This document shows positions 33,072 through 42,563 of a stretch of DNA of 64,000 nt, one piece after another. Position 1 is the first letter of the stretch, and each line of letters opens with the position of its first letter. The DNA comes from Candidatus Sulfotelmatobacter sp. (GTDB lineage Bacteria; Vulcanimicrobiota; Vulcanimicrobiia; Vulcanimicrobiales; Vulcanimicrobiaceae): positions 1 to 64,000 of the forward strand of contig DATJRY010000006.1 in assembly GCA_035504415.1 (NCBI GenBank). Reading direction: 5' to 3'. The position numbers were made by a program, and so were the translations under genes. The notes under the pieces are model-generated. The model was not told where the DNA came from. It made no database searches and saw only the letters and a list, made by a program, of their open reading frames with translations.

Positions 33072-33817
33072 GCGCGCGCGCCGCGCTCGAAGAACGCCGC
33101 CATGATCGCGCGCGCTTCCGGGGACTGCAGCCGTTCACCGAAGGCTTTGCCTTCGCGATCGATCGCCTCGACGATCTGCGCGCGATCGTGGTGCAACAGC
33201 CGTTTGGTCGCGCGGACGGCGCCGCGCGGTTTGGCGGCGACCGCGCGAGCGGCGGCGAGCGCCGCGGCGTCGAGCTCCTCGTCGGCGACGACCTTGGTGA
33301 TCAGTCCGTCGCGTTCGGCGTGCGTCGCGTCGATCGGCTCGCCCAGGAACAGCGCGGCGCCGGTGCGCGCGTAGCCGAGCAGACGCGGCAGCAACACCGT
33401 CGAGCCCGCTTCGGGGACGATGCCCAGGTCGACGAACGGCAGCCGCAGGCTGGCCGAGGGCGCGGCATAGACGAGGTCGGCGTGCAGCAGCATCGTGGTG
33501 TCGATCCCGACCGCCGCGCCGCGCACCGCGACGACCAGCGGGACGTCGGTGCTCGCCAGCGCGTGCAGGAAGCGCATCGCGGGCGAGTCGGCGAACGCCG
33601 CGCGCTCGAGGAAGTCGCGCAGGTCGTTGCCGGCGCAGAACGTGCCGCCGTTCGCGCCGATCAGCACCGCACCGACGTCGTCGGCCGCGGCCGATTCGAC
33701 CGCGTCGGCCAGCGCCGCGTACATCGCGACGGTCAGCGCGTTCTTCTTGTCGGGGCGGTCGAGGACGACGTGCCGGACGCCGTCGCGATCGGTCACGGTG
33801 ATGCCGAGCGAAGTCAT
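33068..33817 (-). CDS. Enoyl-CoA hydratase/isomerase family protein
   Basis: Start placed at ATG 33817 behind GGAG (a GTG nine bases earlier is possible); 249 residues. Crotonase fold with FCAGNDLRDF and VRGAAVGIDTTMLLHADLVY. In place of the hydratase glutamate in LPE it has LPFVDLGIVPEAGST; the glutamate in VPEAGS is that of isomerase-type members, so an enoyl-CoA isomerase-like activity is more likely than hydratase. Between MarR and SDR genes on the same strand. Confidence 0.85.
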   Translation of the reverse strand: MTSLGITVTDRDGVRHVVLDRPDKKNALTVAMYAALADAVESAAADDVGAVLIGANGGTFCAGNDLRDFLERAAFADSPAMRFLHALASTDVPLVVAVRGAAVGIDTTMLLHADLVYAAPSASLRLPFVDLGIVPEAGSTVLLPRLLGYARTGAALFLGEPIDATHAERDGLITKVVADEELDAAALAAARAVAAKPRGAVRATKRLLHHDRAQIVEAIDREGKAFGERLQSPEARAIMAAFFERGARA

Positions 33818-33834
33818 GCTCCGCACTCCGCCCG

Positions 33835-34287
33835 TCAGCCGGGGTTTCCTCCCTCGTAGCGCGCCAGCCGCTCGAGCAAGTCGCGCGCGATGCGCAGCAC
33901 GTCGCGCTCGGCCGGCGAGAGCGCGTGCGCCATGGCGCCGGCCAGCCGGGCCTCGCGCCGCAGTGCTTCCGCCACCAGGTGCTGTCGCCCGAGCAGCGTG
34001 ATCGCGATCAGCCGGCGGCGCCGGTCCTCGTCGTCCCGGCGGCGGGTGATCAGGCCGCGGTCTTCGAGCCGGGCCAGCATCCGCGTCAGCGACTGCGGCA
34101 AGAGCCGCTCGCGCTCGCCCAGCTCACCAGCCGTCAGCGGCCCCTCGCGCTGCAGCACCCCCAGAACGCTCATCTGCTCGGGGCTCGGCTCGTCGAAGCC
34201 GCGCCCGGCGCGCAGGCTGCGCTGGAACAACGCGACCGTCGCACGCAAGGCCCGGGCCTCGGCGAGGATCTCGGGACTCCGCTCCAT
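33835..34287 (-). CDS. MarR-family transcriptional regulator
   Basis: 150 residues. Winged helix-turn-helix (about residues 38-105): LTAGELGERERLLPQSLTRMLARLEDRG and the wing LITRRRDDEDRRRRLIAIT (split here for length), flanked by long dimerisation helices. First gene of a minus-strand operon with the crotonase and SDR genes and divergent from the GT39-like gene; the inverted repeat at 34351-34373 between them is a likely operator. Ligand unknown, possibly an acyl-CoA or phenolic compound. Confidence 0.88.
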   Translation of the reverse strand: MERSPEILAEARALRATVALFQRSLRAGRGFDEPSPEQMSVLGVLQREGPLTAGELGERERLLPQSLTRMLARLEDRGLITRRRDDEDRRRRLIAITLLGRQHLVAEALRREARLAGAMAHALSPAERDVLRIARDLLERLARYEGGNPG

Positions 34288-34345
34288 CGTACGCGGGGTT
34301 CACCATTTTTCGACGCGAGGCCCGCACCGGCTCTGAACATCCGCC

Positions 34346-34375
34346 TTGACAATACTACGTAGTGCGTACTATTTT
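34346..34375. promoter_or_regulatory. Promoter and MarR-type operator in the divergent gap
   Basis: TTGACA (34346-34351) followed by TATTTT (34370-34375, spacer 18) reads toward the glycosyltransferase gene. Overlapping it is an imperfect inverted repeat, AATACTACGTA against AATAGTACGCA on the other strand (34351-34373, 9 of 11 positions match). The A/T-rich patch stands out in the surrounding high-GC DNA. A repressor bound here would shut the promoter. Confidence 0.55.
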
Positions 34376-34384
34376 GAGGCGGAC

Positions 34385-35911
34385 ATGCAAGGGCAGCGAC
34401 AGGGACGTGGGGTCGACCGGGGCGTGCTGGTCGCCTTGGTGGTGGCGGGGGTAGTCGCGATCGTGCACCTGGCCGTCGCCGGCCGCTACGACGCCTTCCG
34501 CAACGAGCTGTACTTTATCGTCTGCGGGCGCCACCCGGCCTTCGGCTACGTCGATCAGCCCCCGCTGGTCCCGCTGCTGGCGGCCGCGACGCAGCTGTTC
34601 GGCGACGACGTCTGGCTGCTGCGGCTGCCGGCCGTTCTCGCGGCGGTCGCGCTGATCGGGGTGACCTACCGGTTCGTGCGCGACCTGGGCGGCTCGCCGG
34701 TGGCGGTGACGCTGGCGACCGTCGCGGTGGCGATCTGTCCGCTGCTGGTCGGCGTCTCGACGACGCTGACGACCTCGAGCTTCGAGCCGCTGGCGTGGAC
34801 GCTCGTCGCCTGGCTGCTCACCCGCGCGCTGCTCGCCGGCGACCGTCGGGCACTGCCGTGGGCCGGGGTCGTCGCCGGCCTGGCGTTCGAGGCCAAGTAC
34901 GGGATCGTCATCTGGCTGATCGGCCTGGCGATCGGGCTGCTGTGCACGCCCGAGCGGCGAGTGTTCCGCAGCGGTGCGCTGTGGCTCGGCGTCGGCATCG
35001 CGGTGGTGCTCGCCGCGCCGAACGTCGTCTGGCAGACCGTGCACGGCTGGCCGTTCCTGGCCGTCGTGCAAAATCACATCGTCCGCGATCCGGTGCGGCC
35101 TGGCGCGATCGGGTCGATCGTCGTGCAGCTGTTCGCCGCCAACGTCGCGCTCGCGCCGCTGTGGCTGGCGGGCGTGATCGCGCCGTTCGTGCGCGCCGAC
35201 CTCGCGCGGCTGCGCTTCCTGGCGATCGGATTCGTGGTGGCCGTCGTGCTGCTGGTCGTCACGCACGGCAAGGACTACTATTTCGCCGGCCTCTACCCGA
35301 CCGCGTTCGTCGTCGGCGGCCTGGCGTGCGCGGGCCTCGCGCGTCCGCTGCGCATCGGTTGGCTGGTGCTGGCCGGCGCCTTCTCCGTGTTGCTCGCACC
35401 GGTCGTGCTGCCGATCCTGCCGCCGCCGGTGCTGGCGCGCTACCTCGACGCGACGCGCCTGCGGCCCGTCCCCGACGAGCGCGCCGCGGTCGGCGCGCCG
35501 CTCACACAGGTTTTCTCCGACGAGATGGGCTGGCGCAGCCTCGAGCAGTCCGTCGCCGCGGCCTACGAGGCGCTGCCCCCGGCCGATCGTGCGCGCGTCG
35601 CGATCCTGGCCGTCGACTACGGCGAGGCGGCCGCCATCGACGTCTACGGCGCGAAGGACGGCTTGCCGCCGGCGATCAGCGGCAACGATCAGTACTGGCT
35701 GTGGGGACCGCGCGACCACGACGGCAGCGTGATCTTGCACGTCAACGGCGAGCCTGCCATGTGGGCGGCGTTCTGCGCGCAGAGCAGCGTCGTGGGCACC
35801 TTCGGCGCACCGTACGCGATGCCGTACGAGAACGACCGCCCGATCATCCTCTGCCGCGGCCTGCGCGCCGACCTGCGCGACACCTGGTATCGGTTCAAGC
35901 GCTACGGTTAG
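34385..35911 (+). CDS. Membrane glycosyltransferase, GT39/PMT_2-like
   Basis: ATG at 34385 with GAGG upstream gives 508 residues. About ten to twelve membrane segments; the first periplasmic loop holds RNELYFIVCGRHPAFGYVDQ, with the acidic residue and PPL typical of dolichyl/undecaprenyl-phosphate mannosyltransferase-like or ArnT-like enzymes. These transfer a sugar from a lipid carrier to a periplasmic acceptor. A soluble domain of about 120 residues ends the protein. Converges with and overlaps by 4 bases the ArsB-like gene. Confidence 0.85.
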   Translation: MQGQRQGRGVDRGVLVALVVAGVVAIVHLAVAGRYDAFRNELYFIVCGRHPAFGYVDQPPLVPLLAAATQLFGDDVWLLRLPAVLAAVALIGVTYRFVRDLGGSPVAVTLATVAVAICPLLVGVSTTLTTSSFEPLAWTLVAWLLTRALLAGDRRALPWAGVVAGLAFEAKYGIVIWLIGLAIGLLCTPERRVFRSGALWLGVGIAVVLAAPNVVWQTVHGWPFLAVVQNHIVRDPVRPGAIGSIVVQLFAANVALAPLWLAGVIAPFVRADLARLRFLAIGFVVAVVLLVVTHGKDYYFAGLYPTAFVVGGLACAGLARPLRIGWLVLAGAFSVLLAPVVLPILPPPVLARYLDATRLRPVPDERAAVGAPLTQVFSDEMGWRSLEQSVAAAYEALPPADRARVAILAVDYGEAAAIDVYGAKDGLPPAISGNDQYWLWGPRDHDGSVILHVNGEPAMWAAFCAQSSVVGTFGAPYAMPYENDRPIILCRGLRADLRDTWYRFKRYG

Positions 35912-37137
35912 CGCGCGAGCAGCGCGGCGGTACCGAGCGCGAGCGGGGTCGCGAGCGCGCCGACGGCGGCGAAGCGCAGCGCTGAAACGTCGATGTTCGC
36001 GCGTTGCATGATCGCCAGCCACAGGACGGTCGCCAGCGAGCCGTTGATGCTGAAGTTGGGGCCGACGTTGACGCCCAGCAGCGCCGCGGACGCCAGCGGT
36101 GTCGGCGGATGCGCGTGCGCGACGAAGCGGCCGACTTCGAGCCCGACCGGCAGGTTGTTGACCACGTTGGATGCGCCGGCGGCCGCGCCGGCGATCGCCA
36201 GGCGCGCCAACGGCGGCGCGAGGTGCGCGGCCCAGGCGAACACCGCCTGCGGCAGCGTCGCGACGCCGGCGAGGTCGAGCGCTTGCACGATCACGAACAG
36301 TCCCGCCGTCAGCACCACGATCGGCCAGGCGATGCCGCGCGCGATGTGCAGCGGCGCGTCGCGCCGCCGCGTCGACGCGATCAGCGCCGCGATCGCGCCG
36401 AGCGCGAACGTGACGGGGCCCAGCGCCCCCGCGCGCGAGGCCGTCGCGACCAGCGCCGCCGCGGCCAGCACCAGCATCGCCAGCGCGATCGTCCGCGGCC
36501 GCGCCGCGTCGCGGCGCACGACGTGCAGCGGCGCGCTCAGCTCGCGGCGGAAGAGCACGATCAGCACCAGGTAGGTCGCGACGATCGCCGCCAGCGAGGC
36601 CCAGCCGAACGAGGCGAACCAGGTCGTCAGCGGCGGCATCCGCTGGGCGAAGAAGAGCAGGTTGGAGGGGTTCGCGATCGGCAGCAGCGTGCTGGCGGCG
36701 TTGGCGACCAGCGCGCACGCGAACGCGTACGGCAGCGGCGACGCGTCGGTGTCGGCCAGCGCCACCACCACGGCGGGCGTCAACACGACGATCGTCGCGT
36801 CGTTGGAGAGGAACGCCGTCGTCATCACGCCGGTCGCGTAGACCAGGGCGAACAGCCGCGCGTGCGAGCCGTGCGCCGCGTGGACCGCGGCCGCGGCGAT
36901 CCAGCCGAAGACGCCTTCGACGCGCGCGAACTCGGCCAGCGCCATCATCCCGATCAGAAACAGATAGACGTCCAGCCCGCGCGCGACGGCGGCTCCGGCT
37001 TGCGCCGGCGTGAGCGCGCGCACCAGCACGAGTGCCAGCGCGCCGCCGGCCGCCCACCACGCCGGGTAGGTGTGCCACGGGCGGACGAGCACGCCCAGCA
37101 GCGCGACCGCCGCGACCGTCAGCGCGACGGCGTGCAA
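35908..37137 (-). CDS. ArsB/NhaD-type membrane transporter
   Basis: 409 residues and about eleven membrane segments. Conserved phrases of the ion-transporter superfamily include FLSNDATIVVLTPAVV in the first half and GASNVVNNLPVGLEVG in the second, the paired re-entrant motifs of ArsB/NhaD proteins. Substrate may be arsenite, sodium or an organic anion; no arsR/arsC is nearby, so arsenic is not supported. Followed by nagA on the same strand. Confidence 0.82.
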   Translation of the reverse strand: MHAVALTVAAVALLGVLVRPWHTYPAWWAAGGALALVLVRALTPAQAGAAVARGLDVYLFLIGMMALAEFARVEGVFGWIAAAAVHAAHGSHARLFALVYATGVMTTAFLSNDATIVVLTPAVVVALADTDASPLPYAFACALVANAASTLLPIANPSNLLFFAQRMPPLTTWFASFGWASLAAIVATYLVLIVLFRRELSAPLHVVRRDAARPRTIALAMLVLAAAALVATASRAGALGPVTFALGAIAALIASTRRRDAPLHIARGIAWPIVVLTAGLFVIVQALDLAGVATLPQAVFAWAAHLAPPLARLAIAGAAAGASNVVNNLPVGLEVGRFVAHAHPPTPLASAALLGVNVGPNFSINGSLATVLWLAIMQRANIDVSALRFAAVGALATPLALGTAALLAR

Positions 37138-37144
37138 CGCGTCG

Positions 37145-38311
37145 CTATGCGCTCGCCCGCGACGGCCGGTACAAGTGAGCGCCGCCGTAGACGGGGATGC
37201 CGCCGACGATCGTCGCGATCACTTGGTAGTCGTCGCTCCAGACCGACAGGTCGGCGCGCTTGTTGGGCTCGATCGTGCCCAGCTCGCGGTCGAGGTTGAG
37301 CAGCTGCGCGGGGCTGCGCGTCGCCGACATCACGGCGACTTCGAACGGGATGTCGGCATAGGCCATCAGGTTGCGGACCGCCTGATCGATCAGCAGCGCG
37401 CTGCCGGCGATGGTGCCGTCTTCGGCGCGCACGACCCCGCCTTCGATGCGATAGCCGCTGCCGGCCGGCGGCATGTTGTCCGTCGCCAGCACCAGCCGGT
37501 CGTGCAGCGTGCGGTACAGCAGGTCGACCATCGGCGGCGAGACGTGATAGCCGTCGCAGATCAGCTGCACCGTCGTGCGCGTCTCTTGGATGAAGGCCGC
37601 CAGGATCGAGGGGTCGCGGTGGTCGAGCGGCGGCATCGCGTTGAACGCGTGCGTGATGGTGCGAAAGCCGATGCCGATCGCGAGCACGCCTTCGCGGTAC
37701 TTCGCCGAGGTGTGGCCCGCCGAGCAGACGATGCCCTGATCGAAGAAGAAGCGCGCGACGTCGTCGACGCCTTCCGCTTCCGGCGCCATCGTCACCATGA
37801 CCAGCGCGCCTTTGCAGGCCTCGATCATCTCTTGGGCGCGCTCGAGCGAGGCTGGCTGCACCCACTCGCCGCGATGGACGCGACGGAATTTCGGATTGAG
37901 GAACGGGCCTTCGAAATGGATGCCCAGACAGCGCGCGCCGATCGGCTCGCCTGCCTCGAAGAGCTGGTTCGCCGCCTCCGCGACCTCGGCCGCGGCGTGC
38001 ATCATCGACTCCCACGGCGCGGTCATGACGCCGGCCACGAAGCCGGTCGCGCCGTGGCGCGCGTAGGCGCGCGATGCGACCTCGACCGCATTGCCCTGAT
38101 CGCGATTGAAGAGCAGTTCGTCGGCGCCGTTGGTGTGGACGTCGATCAGGCCCGGTGCGACGATCGCGCCGTCAGGCGGGCGGAGATCCGTCGGGCCGTC
38201 TTCCGGCAGGATGCGGGCGATGCGCCCGCGTTCGATGGCGAGCCGTCCGTGAACCAGTGTGCCGTCCCCCAGTGCGAGCCGGGAGGGGCCAAAGATGTAC
38301 GTATCGGGCAC
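37145..38311 (-). CDS. nagA: N-acetylglucosamine-6-phosphate deacetylase
   Basis: 388 residues of the amidohydrolase superfamily. Metal motif APGLIDVHTNGAD near residue 52, the GIHFEGPFLN glutamate, SAGHTSA and THAFNAMPPL histidines, and ATDNMPPAGSG with the catalytic aspartate are all present. The enzyme removes acetate from GlcNAc-6-P in cell wall recycling or chitin use. No nagB or PTS gene is next to it. Confidence 0.93.
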   Translation of the reverse strand: MPDTYIFGPSRLALGDGTLVHGRLAIERGRIARILPEDGPTDLRPPDGAIVAPGLIDVHTNGADELLFNRDQGNAVEVASRAYARHGATGFVAGVMTAPWESMMHAAAEVAEAANQLFEAGEPIGARCLGIHFEGPFLNPKFRRVHRGEWVQPASLERAQEMIEACKGALVMVTMAPEAEGVDDVARFFFDQGIVCSAGHTSAKYREGVLAIGIGFRTITHAFNAMPPLDHRDPSILAAFIQETRTTVQLICDGYHVSPPMVDLLYRTLHDRLVLATDNMPPAGSGYRIEGGVVRAEDGTIAGSALLIDQAVRNLMAYADIPFEVAVMSATRSPAQLLNLDRELGTIEPNKRADLSVWSDDYQVIATIVGGIPVYGGAHLYRPSRASA

Positions 38312-38351
38312 GTCCGGCCGGATTCGGGAACGGCCGCAGCGGCACCCCTGC

Positions 38352-41174
38352 CTACCGTCGTCCGAAGAGGCGTCCCAGGAACGACGATCGGTCGGCTGGC
38401 AATTCGCTGGGAACCGCGGCGGCGGCGAGCCGTTCGCGTTCCGCCCGTTCGCGCTCGGCGCGCGCCAGGCGCGCCATGTGCTCCTCGGCGTGCGCCTGCA
38501 GCGTCTCGCGCAGCGCCACCAGCTCGTTCCACCCGGCCGGCGCGCGGCCCGCGGCCCGCGCTTCGCGATACTCTTGGGTCGAGACGGTGAAGACGCGCTG
38601 CGGTACGATGGCCCGCTCGCGCAGGTAGCGATCGGCCAACATGACGACGTTGCGGCGTTCGGCGGCGTCTTCGTGGTCGGCCATGGTGTGCACGAACGTC
38701 ATCGGCTTGCCGAGCTCGTTGACGCGGCCGTAGAGCTCGAGCTCGCGGTCGGAGAGCTGCCGCGAGAAGAGCGCCACGATCTCGCTCGCCGCCGACGCGG
38801 CGGCGCGCACGATCTCGCCCGCCAGCGGATTGCCCGAGTCGAACGCCGGCACGTGCACCAGCACCAGCTGCGGCGGCAGCGACCACGGCGTCTCGATCAG
38901 CAGCGGCGTGCGCGTCGCCGCGTCGAGCGCGTCGCCGACGGAGATCGGATTCCAGCCGGCGTCGTCGCCGAGCGCGTAGACGCGATGCTCGGGACCGTAG
39001 CGCACGTGGACGGGGAAGCGCATCTCGACCTCGCTGCCTTCGTCGGGCAGCACGCGTTCGCCGGCGAAGGCGTTGATGAGGCTCGACTTGCCGCGCTTGA
39101 ACGCGCCGAGCACCGCGACGCGCCAGCGCTCGGGGCGTAAGCCGTGCTCGTAGGTCGCCGGATCGAAGCGGGCGGTCTCGGCCGGCACGAGGCGCTCGCG
39201 TCCGGCGTCGGGATCGAGCGGAATGGACGGGTCGGCGCGCTCGGCACGGTCGACGCGGCTCTCGCGCGCGAACGCTTCGGTGCGGGTCTCGATGCGGGTC
39301 GCCAGCGCGCGCGCCGCGCCGGCCCGTTCGCGCGCCGCGCTCGCCGCCGCGGCACGATCGGTGCCGCCGGCGTGCGCGGCCAGCGCGCGATCGAGCGGTG
39401 CCAGCGCCTCTTCGCGCACCCGCGGCGCGAGCAGGCCCAGCCGTGCGCCCAGCCCCGCGCCGACCGCCGCGACGCGCGTCGCGATCCCCTCGACGTAGGC
39501 GGCCAGCTCGGCGTCGAAGGCGGGGTAGATGTCGGCGTCGAGATCCGCGACCAGCTCGCGCTTCATGTACGTGCCGGGCGGCGCGGCGGCGAAGCGGCGC
39601 GCGATGGCGTCCACCAGGCCGACGGCGGGACCGCCGAGCGCGCCCAGCACGATCGACGAGCGCAGGCCGGTCTCGAGGTCGGTGCTCCAGGCGCCGCTGG
39701 CCGGATCGGCGCCGAACGCACGCGCCGCGTCTTCGGTCACCGGCAGCCGTTCGGCCGCGATCCCGTCGAGCAGCGGCGCCAACGTGCCGTTCGCGTCGGC
39801 CGCGCGGGCCGCGGCGACGACGGCGCCCGAGGCCGCGCGCGTCTGGTCGCGCAGCCGCTTCGCGACCAGCTCGGCGGCGTCGCCGGCGAAGCGCCCGATC
39901 GCGCTGGCCAACACGTCGTCGACCAGGATGTGCAGCTTGGCGCGATCGCGCAGCCGTGCGACGTCGGCGGTGTCGAACGCGCGCAGCAAGGTGCGCACGA
40001 GCCCGGCGCGCATCTGTTCGCCGTGCCCGCGCAGCGCGTCGGCGACCGAGGTCCCGGTCTGCTCGAGCGCCGTCCGCGCGTCCGCGGCGGCCGCGTCGAA
40101 CGCATCGAGCGCGGGGACGACCGTGCCGCGGCGCGTGCGCAGCGTGTGCGCGTCCGTCTCGAGCGCTTCGGCGTCGAAGGTCAGCGCGTCGGCGGCGCGG
40201 GTGGCGACGCGGCGTGCCTCGGCGGCCGCCCGCCGTAACCGCGAGCGCCCGGTGGTGGCGACCAGCGAGGCGTCGAGCGCGCCGAAGAACTCGCGGAAGC
40301 GGCTCTGCGCCAGCAGATGCTCGTCGCCGGTCAGCAGCCCTTCGGCGTACTCGCGCGCGGAGAGCGGGAAGACCGGCGTGCCCGGCGCGTGCAACGCCGC
40401 CTGCGCGACGATGCGCTGCGCGGCCGATTGCCACGCTTCGCGATCGCCTTCGCGCATGCGCCACAGATCGATCTTCGTCTGCACGATGAAGACCGACTCG
40501 ATGTAGCGGCGGATGATGCCCAAGAACGACGCGTCGCCTTCGGTGAACGGCTGCTGCGTGTCGATCAGGTAGAGGACGGCGTCGGCGCCCGGCAGATACG
40601 AAAGCGTCGCGCGCCGGTGGGCGGGGTTGATCGAAGCCAGGCCCGGCGTGTCGGCGACCACGAAACCGACCTGCAGAAACGGCGAATCGACGCCCACCCG
40701 CACCAGCGCGGGCGCGCTCGAGTCGTCGGCGTCGGTCGCGTCGTGCAGCTTCCCCTCTTCGCCGACGGCGACGAAGCGCGCCAGCCGGCCGAGCGGGACG
40801 CGCTCCTCGCGGCCGTTGGGGTAGACGGCCGTCGCGCTCTCCTCGGCCGCGTACGAGAGCTCGGTGATCGTCGCCGTCGAGGGATTGATGTCGGTCGCCA
40901 GCAGGCCGACGATGCGGCGCCCGCCGGAGCGCTCCTCGAACTCGACCTTGCCCAACAGCGCGTTGAGCAGGAAGGACTTCCCGCTGGAGAACTCGCCGAC
41001 GACGGCGAGGACGAAGCGCCCGTCGCGCAGCCGGACCGCGGTCCGTTCGAGCGCCGCCGCGTCGTCGTCGGCGTCGTGCCAGCGCGCCGCGCTGGTCAGC
41101 AGCGCGCGCAGCTCGTCGAGCGCTCCGGCGACGTCGTCCCGCGCCGCACGATAGCGCTCTAGCGGGTCAGCCAT
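38352..41174 (-). CDS. Dynamin-like protein with two GTPase domains
   Basis: 940 residues. The first G domain has P-loop GEFSSGKSFLL (about residue 60), G3 DTPGLASINPAHR and G4 QTKIDLW. After a long helical region the second begins about residue 690 with GAFKRGKSSLINAFAG, a weak G3 (HVPAFDSGNPL) and G4 HTMADHE. Long helices after each G domain would be stalks. Bacterial dynamin-like proteins often come as pairs of adjacent genes or as a fused tandem like Bacillus DynA and act in membrane remodelling or membrane protection. The second domain may hydrolyse GTP poorly. No transmembrane segment is obvious. Confidence 0.88.
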   Translation of the reverse strand: MADPLERYRAARDDVAGALDELRALLTSAARWHDADDDAAALERTAVRLRDGRFVLAVVGEFSSGKSFLLNALLGKVEFEERSGGRRIVGLLATDINPSTATITELSYAAEESATAVYPNGREERVPLGRLARFVAVGEEGKLHDATDADDSSAPALVRVGVDSPFLQVGFVVADTPGLASINPAHRRATLSYLPGADAVLYLIDTQQPFTEGDASFLGIIRRYIESVFIVQTKIDLWRMREGDREAWQSAAQRIVAQAALHAPGTPVFPLSAREYAEGLLTGDEHLLAQSRFREFFGALDASLVATTGRSRLRRAAAEARRVATRAADALTFDAEALETDAHTLRTRRGTVVPALDAFDAAAADARTALEQTGTSVADALRGHGEQMRAGLVRTLLRAFDTADVARLRDRAKLHILVDDVLASAIGRFAGDAAELVAKRLRDQTRAASGAVVAAARAADANGTLAPLLDGIAAERLPVTEDAARAFGADPASGAWSTDLETGLRSSIVLGALGGPAVGLVDAIARRFAAAPPGTYMKRELVADLDADIYPAFDAELAAYVEGIATRVAAVGAGLGARLGLLAPRVREEALAPLDRALAAHAGGTDRAAAASAARERAGAARALATRIETRTEAFARESRVDRAERADPSIPLDPDAGRERLVPAETARFDPATYEHGLRPERWRVAVLGAFKRGKSSLINAFAGERVLPDEGSEVEMRFPVHVRYGPEHRVYALGDDAGWNPISVGDALDAATRTPLLIETPWSLPPQLVLVHVPAFDSGNPLAGEIVRAAASAASEIVALFSRQLSDRELELYGRVNELGKPMTFVHTMADHEDAAERRNVVMLADRYLRERAIVPQRVFTVSTQEYREARAAGRAPAGWNELVALRETLQAHAEEHMARLARAERERAERERLAAAAVPSELPADRSSFLGRLFGRR

Positions 41175-41182
41175 TCACACCT

Positions 41183-42535
41183 TTAGCCACGAATCAATTT
41201 TAGCGCCTCGTCGCGGTGCTGTTCCATGAGTTCTCTCGTATCGCCCTCGACGTTGAGGCGCAGGAGCGGCTCGGTGTTCGACTTGCGCACGTTCAGCCAC
41301 CAATGGGGATACTGGACCGTCACCCCGTCGAGGTGGTCGATCTGGGCGTCCTTGTAGTAGTCCTGGACGTGCTGCATCTTGGCGTCGGCGTCGGTGACCG
41401 TCGAGTTGATCTCGCCCGACCGGAAACGGGTGTTGTACGGCGCGATCGCCTGAGTGACCGTCTCGCCTTCTTCGCTGAACAGGTCCAGGCACTGCATGAG
41501 CGCGATCATCCCCGAGTCGGCGAACCAGTTCTCGCGGAAGTAGAAATGGCCGCTGTGCTCGCCGCCGAACGGGATGTTCTCCGCGCGCATGAGCGGCTTG
41601 ATCAGCGAGTGGCCGACCTGGGAGCGCACCGGGATGCCGCCGTGCGCGAGGATCGCCTCGGGGACGCTGCGCGAGCAGATCAGGTTGTAGAGGATCCGCG
41701 AGCCGGGATACTTCTTGAGCGTCGCGACGCCGACCGCGGCGGTGACGATGCTGCCGTCCGGGAAGCCGCCCCGCTCGTCGACCAGGAACATGCGGTCCGC
41801 GTCGCCGTCGAACGCGGCCCCTAGGTCGCAGTGGTGCGCCAACACCGCCTTGCGCAGGTCGAGCTTGTTCTCGTCCTCGATCGGGCTGGCCGGATGGTTC
41901 GGGAAGGTGCCGTCGAGCTCGAAGAAGAGCGGGATGACCGTCACCTGCGGCAGGTACTTGAAGACGTAGGGGACCGTCAGGCCGGCCATGCCGTTGCCGG
42001 CGTCGATCGCGATCGTGTACGGCTTGATCTTGGTCGTGTCGCGGATGAACGAGACGCAGTGCTTGCCGAAGTCGTCGAGGACCTCGCGCTCGCCGACGGT
42101 GCCTTGCTTCGCCGGCGCGGTGAACTTGCCGGAAAGCGCGAGGTCGCGCACCTCGCCCAGGCCGGTGTCCAGCGAGATCGCCTGCGCCTGCTCGCGGCAG
42201 AACTTGAGGCCGTTGTACTCGGCCGGGTTGTGCGAGGCCGTGATCATCACGCCGCCGTCGAAGCCGTAGTGGCCGACCGCGAAGTAGAGGGCGTCGGTCG
42301 AGATCAGGCCGATGTGCGTGACGTTCGCGCCGCCCTCGACGGCGCCGCGCGTGAGGGCCTCCAGGAGCGGCTCCCCCGAAGGACGCATATCGCGTCCGAT
42401 GCAGATGTTCGTCCGGCCCAGGGCTTGGACGAACGCGCGCCCGATCAGATACGCGACGTCCGGCGTCAGTTGGGTTCCAACGATTCCGCGGACGTCGTAG
42501 CTCTTGAAGATCGACGCGTCGAATGCGGTCTGCAT
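41183..42535 (-). CDS. Phosphomannomutase/phosphoglucomutase
   Basis: Start at ATG 42535 (MQTAFDASIF) gives 450 residues. Family marks: FKSYDVRGIVG, the phosphoserine loop MITASHNPAEYNG, metal loop FDGDADRMFLVDERG, sugar-binding GGEHSGHFYFRE and the phosphate-binding C-terminal RKSNTEPLLRLN. Converts hexose-1-P and hexose-6-P for envelope polysaccharide precursors. It ends 8 bases before the dynamin gene on the same strand and is divergent from gyaR. Confidence 0.93.
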   Translation of the reverse strand: MQTAFDASIFKSYDVRGIVGTQLTPDVAYLIGRAFVQALGRTNICIGRDMRPSGEPLLEALTRGAVEGGANVTHIGLISTDALYFAVGHYGFDGGVMITASHNPAEYNGLKFCREQAQAISLDTGLGEVRDLALSGKFTAPAKQGTVGEREVLDDFGKHCVSFIRDTTKIKPYTIAIDAGNGMAGLTVPYVFKYLPQVTVIPLFFELDGTFPNHPASPIEDENKLDLRKAVLAHHCDLGAAFDGDADRMFLVDERGGFPDGSIVTAAVGVATLKKYPGSRILYNLICSRSVPEAILAHGGIPVRSQVGHSLIKPLMRAENIPFGGEHSGHFYFRENWFADSGMIALMQCLDLFSEEGETVTQAIAPYNTRFRSGEINSTVTDADAKMQHVQDYYKDAQIDHLDGVTVQYPHWWLNVRKSNTEPLLRLNVEGDTRELMEQHRDEALKLIRG

Positions 42536-42563
42536 GGTTGCTCGGCTTTCGGAGGAGAAAAGC

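Noticed and set aside
34355-37078. Very long minus-strand frame crossing the GT39-like and ArsB-like genes
   Set aside because: Low-complexity antisense frame produced by high GC3; real genes on both strands explain the region.
35908-37137. Arsenite efflux pump ArsB
   Set aside because: The fold fits, but no arsR or arsC is near and the superfamily includes sodium and anion transporters, so the narrower name is not used.
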